Shown piece after piece: positions 17,748 to 25,339 of a DNA stretch of 64,000 nt. Position numbers and translations under genes: made by a program. Each line of letters starts with the position of its first letter. The first letter of the stretch is position 1. The stretch comes from Ruminococcus sp. (GTDB lineage: Bacteria > Bacillota > Clostridia > Oscillospirales > Acutalibacteraceae): positions 1 to 64,000 of the forward strand of contig JAFTGL010000001.1 in assembly GCA_017457955.1 (NCBI GenBank). Reading direction: 5' to 3'. Below the pieces are notes generated by a model. The model saw nothing but the letters and a program-made list of their open reading frames with translations. It was not told the DNA's origin and made no database searches.

Positions 17748-18167
17748 TTTGTATGCCCTCCCAGTTTGCTGCTGCGCAGCAACGGGAGATGGCTATGCGA
17801 AATGCGCGCGAAGCGCGATTTCTTGTTTCAGCAAGTGTTGACACGTGTTAACAAATGTCGGCAAGTGTTAACAAACGCCGACAAAATCAACTAAGATAAA
17901 GAGAAAGTAAAGATAAGGTCAAAGGTAAAGAGAAAGTCAAAGATAAAAGATAAAGAAAAAGAGAAAGATAAAAATAATTTCTTAAACAATTCTCAATCAA
18001 AGAAAAAGACAAAACCAATTGCTTTCTCAAAAACCAAATGCTTTTTCAGAAAAGCAAAAAAAGCTAAGATAAAGGTAAAGATAAAGACAAAGTCAAAGGT
18101 AAAGATAAAGTCAAAGATAAAGAATAAAGAAAAAGATAAAAATAATTTCTTAAATAATTCTCAATAA
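17748..18167 (+). pseudogene. AT-rich lysine-codon-rich remnant with duplicated segment
   Basis: One + frame is open from 17748 to 18167 except for a single TAA at 17892-17894. Downstream of that stop it reads 90 codons without any ATG, dominated by Lys, Asp, Glu and Asn, and repeats the peptide KDKNNFLNNSQ twice. Two imperfect direct repeats of about 120 nt (17891-18011 and 18064-18180) make up most of it. Base composition is far more A-rich than neighbouring genes. No RBS or start is visible, so I treat it as a decayed gene or non-coding repeat rather than a live gene. The family is not recognised. Confidence 0.4.
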
Positions 18168-18180
18168 AAAGAAAAAGACA
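17891..18180. repeat. Two imperfect ~120-nt direct repeats, polypurine-rich
   Basis: 17891-18011 and 18064-18180 share a CTAAGATAAA start, many AAAGATAAAG units, the block AATAATTTCTTAAA and the end GAAAAAGACA. The upper strand is nearly all purine over long runs. Upstream at 17831-17882 three looser units of CAAGTGTTAACAAA occur. Confidence 0.75.
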
Positions 18181-18214
18181 ATTCTGTTTTATTTTGTTTT
18201 TTGATTTTTAATAT

Positions 18215-18254
18215 GTGTTCGGCTGTTGTTCAGGGGTGAACAACAGCTGAACAC
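18215..18254. repeat. 17-bp inverted repeat
   Basis: GTGTTCGGCTGTTGTTC, loop AGGGGT, GAACAACAGCTGAACAC: perfect apart from one G-T position. It has no T-tract, so it is not an obvious terminator. Confidence 0.7.
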
Positions 18255-18322
18255 GAATGGAGAAGTCCGTGTACGGACAAGAAATACAGAGAAGAGCTTT
18301 TGAGAAATTTTCGCAAATAAGT

Positions 18323-18350
18323 AGGACTGCCCGAAAGCAGTCCTTTTCTT
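18323..18350 (+). terminator. Terminator-like hairpin
   Basis: AGGACTGC, loop CCGAAA, GCAGTCCT, then TTTCTT. It reads on the + strand although no intact + strand gene lies just upstream, which implies a transcript crosses the island. It also faces the end of the minus-strand lipoprotein gene. Confidence 0.7.
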
Positions 18351-18377
18351 CTGAGATATTCTGTTGACGAAAGGCTG

Positions 18378-18839
18378 TTATTTCAGAGCGGCTTCGATGT
18401 CAGCGGCGATCGCGTCGTGATCCGCGCCGATGACCAGATAAACGTAGTTGCCGTTTGTTTTGACCTCGCAGGCTTCGATCATGCTGACCTGCTCCGCGTC
18501 ATAGCTTTTCGCGTTGCTCAGCTGGGAGCGCAGACGCGCGTCGAGCTGGGCTTTGATATTCTCTGCGGCAGTGCTGTCGACGGCTTCTACGATGACGACC
18601 TCGTTATAGTCCTTTGCGGAGGACGAAAGCTCCGCCGAGAATTGCTTGACGTCCTCGGGAGCGATCTGATAGTAGCGGTTCAGGCTGTCGGTGTCCTCGA
18701 TCACCTTCATGTCGCTCAGCCCGTAGGCGCTGTTGACAGAGTCCGTGACAGCGCTCAGGTCGGCGTTCTTCGCGCCGCAGGCGGTGCAGAGGATCAGAAC
18801 GAGGACGGCGGCGGTGATAAGGGTCAGTATTTTTTTCAT
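18378..18839 (-). CDS. DUF4358-family lipoprotein
   Basis: 153 residues. Start at the complement of 18837-18839, after RBS GAGGT; an upstream extension in frame has no RBS. Signal peptide with hydrophobic core and lipobox-like LCTAC near residue 18, so anchored outside the membrane. The mature part contains the DUF4358 pattern (LSDMKVIEDTDSLNRYYQI, VVIVEAVDSTAAENIKAQLD). Function unknown. A paralogue lies at 21750-22223. Confidence 0.85.
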   Translation of the reverse strand: MKKILTLITAAVLVLILCTACGAKNADLSAVTDSVNSAYGLSDMKVIEDTDSLNRYYQIAPEDVKQFSAELSSSAKDYNEVVIVEAVDSTAAENIKAQLDARLRSQLSNAKSYDAEQVSMIEACEVKTNGNYVYLVIGADHDAIAADIEAALK

Positions 18840-18945
18840 ATAGTTACCTCTTTTCAAGTTATTGAAACCATTATACCGCAACTGTGCGCGAAAATCAACC
18901 GCGGGTTGCCTGTCGGAAATTGTTGTGCTATACTTATCATATATC

Positions 18946-19101
18946 AAGTCTGTTAAGCCTAAAACTTTATAAGCATTGCTTCGTTTATTTGCGCAATACA
19001 TCGTCCTTGCCCTTGACAGGCGCCAGCCTGCCTGCGGGCTCGTCCTCGTCTTGCACAAATATACTTGTAATCAGATATAAACTTTTAGACTTAACAGACT
19101 T
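18946..19101. mobile_element. 156-bp MITE-like inverted-repeat element
   Basis: Ends are AAGTCTGTTAAG.CTAAAA.TTTATA and its reverse complement, 24 of the first 26 positions pairing. Pairing resumes inside (TATTTGCGCAA against TATTTGTGCAA) and the centre holds CAGGCGCCAGCCTG, so the whole element can fold on itself. It carries no ORF and fills the space between divergent genes. No clear target-site duplication is seen. Confidence 0.65.
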
Positions 19102-19117
19102 TTAGGAAGGTGACAGT

Positions 19118-19900
19118 ATGCTGATTACGGTAAATGATATCGAGATGGAATATTTTACGTTCGGCAGGGGAGAAAAGATTTTTGTGATCCTGCCGGGGGT
19201 GGATACCAAGAGCGTGCTCCTGTCCGCGAAGGCGGTGCAGGCGGCGTATCGGGTGTTTGAGGAAGAATACACCGTCTATGTCTTTGACAGGCGCAAAAAC
19301 ATGCCCGATCCGTACCCTGTGCGGCAAATGGCCGCGGATACCGCCGCGGCGATGAAGGCGCTGGGGATAAGGGACGCCGATATCTTCGGCGCGTCTCAGG
19401 GCGGGATGATAGCGATGTGTATCGCGATGGATTCTCCCGAGCTGGTACACGCGCTGGCGCTGGGCTCTACCTCCAGCGCGGCTGACGATAGCGTCAGCGA
19501 AGGTACAGGCAGGTGGATCGCGCTTGCGAAGGCGGGGGATATGACAGCCCTGACCTCTGAATTTATCGACTGCCTCTACTCCGAGAATACGATCGGCAAG
19601 TATAAGGAAATGCTGATCCACATAAACGACAACGTCGGCGAAGAGGGGATCAGGCGGTTCATCATCCAGTGTGAGGCGATCGACGGCTTCAATGTCTATG
19701 GGGAGCTTGACAAGATCACCTGTCCCGTGCTGGTGATCGGCGTCGAGGGCGACAAGGTACTGCCCGCTGCCCACTCCCGCAGGATCGCCGAAAAGCTCGG
19801 CTGTGAGCTGTATCTATACGGTACGGAGTACGGTCACTGCGCCTTTGACGAAGCGCCCGACTACAAACAGCGGTTATTGGATTTCTTTCATCAGGCATGA
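19118..19900 (+). CDS. Alpha/beta-fold hydrolase
   Basis: 260 residues. Nucleophile elbow GASQGG near residue 91, acid in VIGVEGDKVLP near 208 and the histidine in GTEYGHCAFDE near 239 give a complete Ser-Asp-His triad. No signal peptide, so cytoplasmic. Substrate unknown. RBS GGAAGG lies just outside the MITE-like element, so its promoter is probably inside or beyond that element. Overlaps the next gene by 4 nt. Confidence 0.85.
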   Translation: MLITVNDIEMEYFTFGRGEKIFVILPGVDTKSVLLSAKAVQAAYRVFEEEYTVYVFDRRKNMPDPYPVRQMAADTAAAMKALGIRDADIFGASQGGMIAMCIAMDSPELVHALALGSTSSAADDSVSEGTGRWIALAKAGDMTALTSEFIDCLYSENTIGKYKEMLIHINDNVGEEGIRRFIIQCEAIDGFNVYGELDKITCPVLVIGVEGDKVLPAAHSRRIAEKLGCELYLYGTEYGHCAFDEAPDYKQRLLDFFHQA

Positions 19901-20805
19901 ATTATTATTCTCTAAACGAATATTATAAACAGAAATACGGCAAAAAGGTCTATCGTCTTGCCATCAGCGGCGGCATGACCTGCCCCAACCGCGACGGCAC
20001 ACTCGGTACGCGCGGCTGTATCTTCTGCAGTGCGGGCGGCTCGGGAGAGTTCGCGTCGTCGGCGACCTTCTCCGTCGCCGAACAGCTGGAACAGGCGAAG
20101 CGGCGGGTAAAAGCAAAAACGTCGGATAACGCCTACATCGCCTACTTCCAGCCCTTTACCAACACCTACGCCGACGTGGACACGCTCAGGCGGCTGTATC
20201 GGGAAGCCATCGCGCCCGAAGAGATCGTCGGGCTTTCGATCGGCACGCGTCCCGACTGTCTGCCGCCCGAGGTCATCGACCTGCTCGGCGAGATCAACGC
20301 GGTCAAGCCCGTGACCGTGGAGCTGGGCTTACAGACCATCCATGAGGCTACCGCGCAGTATATCCGCCGCGGCTATCCGCTGACGGTATACGACAGGGCG
20401 ATCGAAGCCCTGCATCAAGCAGGCATTGAAGTCGTGACCCACGTCATCCTCGGACTGCCCTATGAGACCGAGGAAATGATGTACAAGACCGTTTCCTACG
20501 TCGGGGAGAGAACCGACGGGATCAAGCTCCAGCTGCTCCATGTGCTTGAAAACACGGATTTAGCGGACGAATACCGCTCGGGGATATTTGACGTACTGTC
20601 CTTAGAGGATTACACGCGGATCCTCTGCCGCTGTATCGAGATTCTGCCCGAAAAGGTCGTCGTTTACCGCCTGACGGGCGACGGCGACAAGCGCTCGCTG
20701 ATCGCGCCTTTATGGAGCGCGGACAAAAAGAAAACGCTCAATTTCATAAATCGCTTCATGCGGGAGAACAATATACAGCAGGGGCGGCTTTATTCACGTA
20801 TCTGA
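19897..20805 (+). CDS. TIGR01212-family radical SAM protein (YhcC-like)
   Basis: 302 residues. Cluster-binding region CPNRDGTLGTRGCIFCSAGG near residue 27 supplies the radical SAM cysteines; VELGLQTIHEAT and HVILGLPYET are typical of the family. No reaction is proven for most members. Coupled to the preceding hydrolase by an ATGA overlap. Confidence 0.88.
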   Translation: MNYYSLNEYYKQKYGKKVYRLAISGGMTCPNRDGTLGTRGCIFCSAGGSGEFASSATFSVAEQLEQAKRRVKAKTSDNAYIAYFQPFTNTYADVDTLRRLYREAIAPEEIVGLSIGTRPDCLPPEVIDLLGEINAVKPVTVELGLQTIHEATAQYIRRGYPLTVYDRAIEALHQAGIEVVTHVILGLPYETEEMMYKTVSYVGERTDGIKLQLLHVLENTDLADEYRSGIFDVLSLEDYTRILCRCIEILPEKVVVYRLTGDGDKRSLIAPLWSADKKKTLNFINRFMRENNIQQGRLYSRI

Positions 20806-20822
20806 ATAATATGCAAAAAATA

Positions 20823-20857
20823 TTCTTATTGAGAAATACTATAATTCTAATATAGAA
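20823..20857. promoter_or_regulatory. Pair of TTCT-N5-AGAA dyads, 22 bp apart
   Basis: TTCTTATTGAGAA at 20823-20835 and TTCTAATATAGAA at 20845-20857. Same-face spacing of two helical turns, upstream of the SGNH lipoprotein gene. Function inferred only from symmetry and recurrence across the window. Confidence 0.4.
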
Positions 20858-20954
20858 ATATATCAGGAAAATCCTGTGCTATACTTTGTCCACATATGTA
20901 GAATTATGTCAAAACACAACGATTGATATAACCTGTGGAGATGAGTAAGACTCT

Positions 20955-21719
20955 ATGAAAAAGAACTTCGTTTGCGTAATGGCTCTTCTGTGCTGTGCCG
21001 CGATGCTGCTCAGCGGCTGTAAAGCGATCGTCGACAAGCAGAAGGCGACCGAGGCTCCCGCTGCCGCAGTGCCCGCTACCGAGGCGAGCGGCTATGACGA
21101 GACCTCGCCCAAGAGCGCCGAGTGGTTCGACGACGCGGTGTTCGTCGGCGACAGCGTCACCTTGAAGCTGAGCTATTACTGTGAATCCCATCCCGAGGCT
21201 CTCGGCGACGCGTCCTTCTTCTGCGCGGGCAGTCTGGGCTATACCAACGCGCTGTGGGATATCGACGATCCCGAGGCGGTGCATCCCTACTACCAGGGCG
21301 AGACAAAGCTCGCGGAGGACTGTGTGAGCGTCACAGGCAAGAAGAATGTATTCATCATGCTGGGCATGAACGATATCGGTCTCTACGGAACGCAGGGCGC
21401 TATGGACAGCTGTAAGACGCTGGTCAGCCATATCGCGGAGAAGTCTCCCGACGCGCGCATCTACATCCAGTCGATCACCCCGATGATCAAGTCCGCCGAG
21501 ATGGAGACCTTCAACAATATGCTGGTCAAGGAATTTGACGGTATGCTCAAATCCTACTGCGAGGAGAATAAGTACAAGTACCTCGACGTTTTCTCCGCCG
21601 TAGCGGACAAGGACGGCAACCTGCCGGACGAGTACTGCAGCGATCCTGACAGCATGGGTCTGCATTTTACGGACGCCGCCTGCGAGATGTGGGCAAATTA
21701 TCTGAAAAACAACGCATAA
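20955..21719 (+). CDS. SGNH/GDSL-type hydrolase lipoprotein
   Basis: 254 residues with a lipoprotein signal ending in LLSGC near residue 22 and a Ala/Pro/Glu-rich linker. SGNH blocks: FVGDSVTLKLSY (catalytic Ser), GMNDIGLYG (block III Asn) and GLHFTDAAC (catalytic His). Probably an extracellular esterase or acyltransferase-type hydrolase acting on wall or glycan ester groups; substrate unknown. It sits beside the DUF4358 lipoprotein gene. Confidence 0.85.
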   Translation: MKKNFVCVMALLCCAAMLLSGCKAIVDKQKATEAPAAAVPATEASGYDETSPKSAEWFDDAVFVGDSVTLKLSYYCESHPEALGDASFFCAGSLGYTNALWDIDDPEAVHPYYQGETKLAEDCVSVTGKKNVFIMLGMNDIGLYGTQGAMDSCKTLVSHIAEKSPDARIYIQSITPMIKSAEMETFNNMLVKEFDGMLKSYCEENKYKYLDVFSAVADKDGNLPDEYCSDPDSMGLHFTDAACEMWANYLKNNA

Positions 21720-21749
21720 ACAATATATAAAATGAAAAGGAAGGATCAT

Positions 21750-22223
21750 ATGAAAAGAATCATCAGCGTGATCGCTCTTGTGCTCGCCGCCGCCATGCTG
21801 TTCTGCGCATGCGGTCAAAGCGCGGCGAAACCCCTGAGCGAGATCTTCGGCTCTATCAAAACTGAGTACAGCGTCACCGACATGGTGGAATTCGACGACG
21901 TCTCGACCCTCGAGCGCTTCTACGGCATCACCGAGGATCAGGTCGACGAGTTCGCGGGCGGGGTCAACAACTCCGGCGTGAAGATGGAGGAGATCGTTCT
22001 GGTCAAGGCAAAGGACAGCGCCGCCGCTTCCGATATCGCCGAAAAGCTCAATAACCGCCTCAGCTCCAAGCTCAACGAGACCAAGAACTACAACCCCGAG
22101 CAGTACGCGATCGTGGAGAAGAGCTCGGTGGATACCAACGATCTCTACGTCTCGCTGATCATCTCCGAGAACGTCGAGGGGATGAAGAAGCTCTACAAAG
22201 AGGGCATCGGCGCGGCTGAATAA
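21750..22223 (+). CDS. DUF4358-family lipoprotein (paralogue)
   Basis: 157 residues starting at 21750 with AAAGGAAGG at 21737-21745 as RBS; an upstream in-frame ATG at 21732 would put the RBS inside the gene. Signal peptide with lipobox FCACG near residue 18. Mature part has the DUF4358 pattern (VTDMVEFDDVSTLERFYGI, EIVLVKAKDSAAASDIAEKL, YNPEQYAIVEK). Paralogue of 18378-18839. 30 nt after the SGNH gene, so likely co-transcribed. Confidence 0.87.
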   Translation: MKRIISVIALVLAAAMLFCACGQSAAKPLSEIFGSIKTEYSVTDMVEFDDVSTLERFYGITEDQVDEFAGGVNNSGVKMEEIVLVKAKDSAAASDIAEKLNNRLSSKLNETKNYNPEQYAIVEKSSVDTNDLYVSLIISENVEGMKKLYKEGIGAAE

Positions 22224-22228
22224 GGCTA

Positions 22229-22487
22229 ATACTAATCCTTAATAAAAACCTTTATCATCTATTGAGCTAAATTTCGCATAGCTTTGTTGGCGTCGTCGCA
22301 CGCTGTACTCGGTAGGCATATCCAGTAGGTATGCCTTGACCTCGCGAAGCGGCTCCTCCTTTCCCCACCGCGCAGGGGCGCGTCGGGGACCCCGATAATT
22401 GACATACGTCAGTATGCCTGCGTCGTCCGCCTCGCTCTGCAAAATTTATCCCTAATATCTGATTAAATCTTTTTTAAGGATTAGTAT
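22229..22487. mobile_element. 259-bp MITE-like element, copy 1
   Basis: Terminal inverted repeat ATACTAATCCTTAA at the left, its complement TTAAGGATTAGTAT at the right. Imperfect complementarity runs about 70 bp inward (AAATTTCGCATAGC against GCTCTGCAAAATTT). The core has GGCATA/TATGCC and CATACGTCAGTATG palindromes. A shorter copy lies at 53438-53592. No ORF. Confidence 0.75.
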
Positions 22488-22509
22488 AAAACAGAATACA
22501 GACAACAAG

Positions 22510-22543
22510 AAAGGTAATGCTCACCGCAGCATTACCTTTTTTA
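22510..22543. terminator. Bidirectional terminator between convergent genes
   Basis: AAAGGTAATGCT, loop CACCGC, AGCATTACCTTTTTT: 12-bp perfect stem between the + strand lipoprotein/MITE and the minus-strand GTPase gene. Confidence 0.9.
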
Positions 22544-22549
22544 GTATGA

Positions 22550-25123
22550 TTATCGGTTTTCTATGATACTTCTGATCTCTTCTTCCGCCGCCGTGATCTC
22601 CTCACGGAATTCCCGCGCCGAAACGCGGATCGCGCCGTTGCCGAGGATGATCAGCTGTTCCATGCCGTCGGAGGTGACGACGCGTACGCGGTTGTTTTTG
22701 GCGAGCTTGTAGGAAGCGCGCTCGATGTACATGTCGGCGGTCTCCGCTTCTTTGGTATAGACGATGGTGATGTTGTTGAACTTCTCCACCTCGCGCTCAT
22801 GCCCCTTGATCTTGTACGCGTCAAAGACGAGGATCAGCTCGCATTTTTTGTAGCCCTGATAGTTGCACAGGGTGTTGATCAGCAGATTGCGCGCGGTATC
22901 CATATGTCCGTCGACCAGCTCCCGCAGATTGTCCCACGCGTGGATGACGTTGTAGCCGTCCACGAGGACGTATTCCACGCCGTTGTAGTCGGACGGCAGG
23001 TTTTTCTTGTGCTTGAGCTTGGTATAGTCGGGCGTTTTGTAGCGCTTCGGCTCGCTGTACTGCTTTCTGCGGACAGGTCCGTAGGTCTGCTCAAAAATCG
23101 CCATCAGCTCTTTGTCCAGCGCGAAGATATCCTTCTGACTTTTGTATTTTGACAGATCGCGGGGAGACGGGGAAGAGGTATCTGCTGTTTTACTGCTGAG
23201 CACGCTCGGCAGGTGCATATGCCGCGGGACTTCGTCCCACTTGACCGTGTGACCCGCTCCGTGGGAGCAGAATACCGAATCCGCGGTGTTTTCCACATCG
23301 CTGTCGGCGTCGTAGCCGATAGCCGCGATGACTTCCTCTGTGTTGTGACACGGCTCATAGCCCTTGAAGGCGGTGTTCAGCCTGCCGCTGCCGTGGGTAT
23401 ACTGCATGACCTCTTTGGTGTAGCCGCGCATGGTCGCGACAGGAGCGGTGCCGCTGAGCGTCGCGGTATCGCCGATGGCTTCGGGCGGGTCAAACGCGCC
23501 GTGCATGCGGGTGATATCGTTCATCGCCCTGCCGAGGTTTTCGGCGGGGACGGTGAGGGTGAAGCGGAACACGGGCTCCAGCAGGATACTGCTTGCGGAT
23601 CGCAAGCCCTGCCTGACCGCGCGGTAGGTCGCCTGACGGAAATCCCCGCCCTCGGTATGCTTGGGGTGGGCTTTGCCGGACTTGAGGACGATCTCCATGT
23701 CGGTGATCGGCGAGCCTGTCAGCACGCCGATATGCGTTTTTTCGTAGAGGTGGGTGAGGATCAGCCGCTGACAGTTTTTGTCGAGCTCGTCCTCGGGACA
23801 TTCGGTCTTGATCGTAAGACCGCTGTCACGCTCAGAGGGCTTTAACAGCAGATGTACCTCGGCGTAGTGGCGCAGGGGCTCGAAGTGACCGACGCCTTCT
23901 ACGGTTTCGGCAATGGTTTCCTTATAGATGATACTGCCCTTGCCGAAGCCGACCGAAAAGCCGAACCGTTCTTCGATGATGCTCTGCAATATTTCAAGCT
24001 GTATCTCGCCCATCAGCTGTATCTGTATCTCGCCGTGGCGTTCATTCCACAGCAGTTTGAGCTGTGGATCCTCTGCTTCCAATATCTTCAGCTTTGACAG
24101 CGCCGTATGCGCGTCGATACCGTCGGGCAGGATGACCGAGTAGGTGAGGACGGGTTCGAGCACCGGCAGAACGCCGTCGCCCTCTGCGCCCAGACCGTCG
24201 CCGGGCAGGGTGAAGCTGATCCCCGTCACGGCGCAGACAGTGCCGCTCTCCGCTTCTTCGAGGGTCGTATACTTTTCGCCCGAATAGACGCGGATCTGGT
24301 TGACCTTTTCGCCGTCGGTATTCTTGCGGCTTGGCAGGACGTCCTTGACCTTCAGCCTGCCGCCGGTGATCTTCAGATGGGTGAGCCTGCTGCCCTGTTT
24401 GTCCTCGGATATTTTGTATACCCGCGCGGCGAATTCCTCTCCGTACTTCTTTTCATCTGTATAGCGAACGAGCAGCTGTAAGAATCCCTCTACGCCGATC
24501 AGCTTCAATGCCGAGCCGAACAGGCAGGGGTACAGCCTGCGCCGCCTGACCGCGTCGATGATATCCTTTTCCGCGAGACTGCCCGTTGAATCAAACTTCT
24601 CCAGCAGTCTGTCGTCACACAGGGCGATATTCTCATATAATTGCTCTTTATCATCGCCGAAGTCGACACAGCGGTCGCTGAGCTTTTCTTTCAGTTCATT
24701 CAGGACGCGTTCCTTGTCGGCGCCGTCCATATCCATTTTGTTGACGAAGATGAAGCACGGGACGCGGTATTTTTTCAAAAGCTCCCATAACGTGGCAGTG
24801 TGGCTCTGCACGCCGTCCGTACCGCTGACGACCAGTATCGCGTAGTCGAGCACCTGTAAGGTGCGTTCCGTCTCGGCTGAGAAGTCGACGTGTCCGGGGG
24901 TATCGAGCAGGGTGAATTCCGTGTCCCCATACCGCATGACCGCCTGCTTGGAGAAGATGGTGATGCCGCGGTCGCGCTCCAGCTGAAAATTGTCAAGAAA
25001 GCTGTCCTTGTGGTCGACTCTGCCGAGCTTCGAGATCGCGCCCGACACATACATCATCGCTTCGGACAAGGTCGTTTTGCCCGAATCAACATGCGCGAGT
25101 ATCCCGACGACCGTTTTTTTCAT
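22550..25123 (-). CDS. TetM/EF-G-like translational GTPase fused to a YacP/Rae1-type NYN nuclease
   Basis: 857 residues; start at the complement of 25121-25123 after RBS AAGGTGA. Residues 1-640 resemble ribosomal protection GTPases: G1 AHVDSGKTT near 10, G3 LDTPGHVDF near 74, G4 VNKMD near 128, plus the later EF-G-like domains. A segment with CSHGAGHTVKWDEVP and a basic linker follow. Residues 718-857 form a NYN domain: VDGYNVI (D722), LVFDAYK (D768), AETADMYIE (D797), TSDGMEQ (D819), the acidic set expected for YacP/Rae1, a ribosome-associated A-site mRNA nuclease in Bacillus. Tetracycline resistance is not implied: the fusion is longer than TetM and lies among chromosomal housekeeping genes. 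Role in rescue or quality control is inference. Confidence 0.85.
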   Translation of the reverse strand: MKKTVVGILAHVDSGKTTLSEAMMYVSGAISKLGRVDHKDSFLDNFQLERDRGITIFSKQAVMRYGDTEFTLLDTPGHVDFSAETERTLQVLDYAILVVSGTDGVQSHTATLWELLKKYRVPCFIFVNKMDMDGADKERVLNELKEKLSDRCVDFGDDKEQLYENIALCDDRLLEKFDSTGSLAEKDIIDAVRRRRLYPCLFGSALKLIGVEGFLQLLVRYTDEKKYGEEFAARVYKISEDKQGSRLTHLKITGGRLKVKDVLPSRKNTDGEKVNQIRVYSGEKYTTLEEAESGTVCAVTGISFTLPGDGLGAEGDGVLPVLEPVLTYSVILPDGIDAHTALSKLKILEAEDPQLKLLWNERHGEIQIQLMGEIQLEILQSIIEERFGFSVGFGKGSIIYKETIAETVEGVGHFEPLRHYAEVHLLLKPSERDSGLTIKTECPEDELDKNCQRLILTHLYEKTHIGVLTGSPITDMEIVLKSGKAHPKHTEGGDFRQATYRAVRQGLRSASSILLEPVFRFTLTVPAENLGRAMNDITRMHGAFDPPEAIGDTATLSGTAPVATMRGYTKEVMQYTHGSGRLNTAFKGYEPCHNTEEVIAAIGYDADSDVENTADSVFCSHGAGHTVKWDEVPRHMHLPSVLSSKTADTSSPSPRDLSKYKSQKDIFALDKELMAIFEQTYGPVRRKQYSEPKRYKTPDYTKLKHKKNLPSDYNGVEYVLVDGYNVIHAWDNLRELVDGHMDTARNLLINTLCNYQGYKKCELILVFDAYKIKGHEREVEKFNNITIVYTKEAETADMYIERASYKLAKNNRVRVVTSDGMEQLIILGNGAIRVSAREFREEITAAEEEIRSIIENR

Positions 25124-25260
25124 GCTTTCACCTTCTTGTGCCTTTTCTGTTTCATAGTTTATAATATCCGCCGGCTGTCTGTCAAGAGCGCATGCGGGCT
25201 GACAGCCGTGCGTATGGAAAGAAAGCTGTGATATTTTAGCGATATTTTCATAAATACACC

Positions 25261-25289
25261 TTGATTTCATGCGCTGTTTGTAGTAAAAT
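25261..25289 (+). promoter_or_regulatory. Sigma-A-type promoter for gap
   Basis: TTGATT, 17 nt, TAAAAT; start of transcription expected near 25296, giving a leader of about 44 nt with RBS AGGAGG at 25327-25332. Confidence 0.75.
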
Positions 25290-25339
25290 AACAATGATGT
25301 AACTAATTACATTTCAATAAATTCTTAGGAGGAATTATT

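Noticed and set aside
17831-18180. CRISPR array
   Set aside because: Repeats are irregular, without constant repeat length or unique spacers, and no cas genes are near.
18840-19117. tRNA or other known small RNA
   Set aside because: The folding comes from terminal inverted repeats; no T-arm GGTTCRANYCC pattern is seen here or elsewhere in the window.
22550-25123. Tetracycline resistance gene (tetM/tetW type)
   Set aside because: The GTPase body is similar, but the protein is 857 residues with a C-terminal nuclease domain and lies in a chromosomal housekeeping context without transfer genes. Resistance is not supported.
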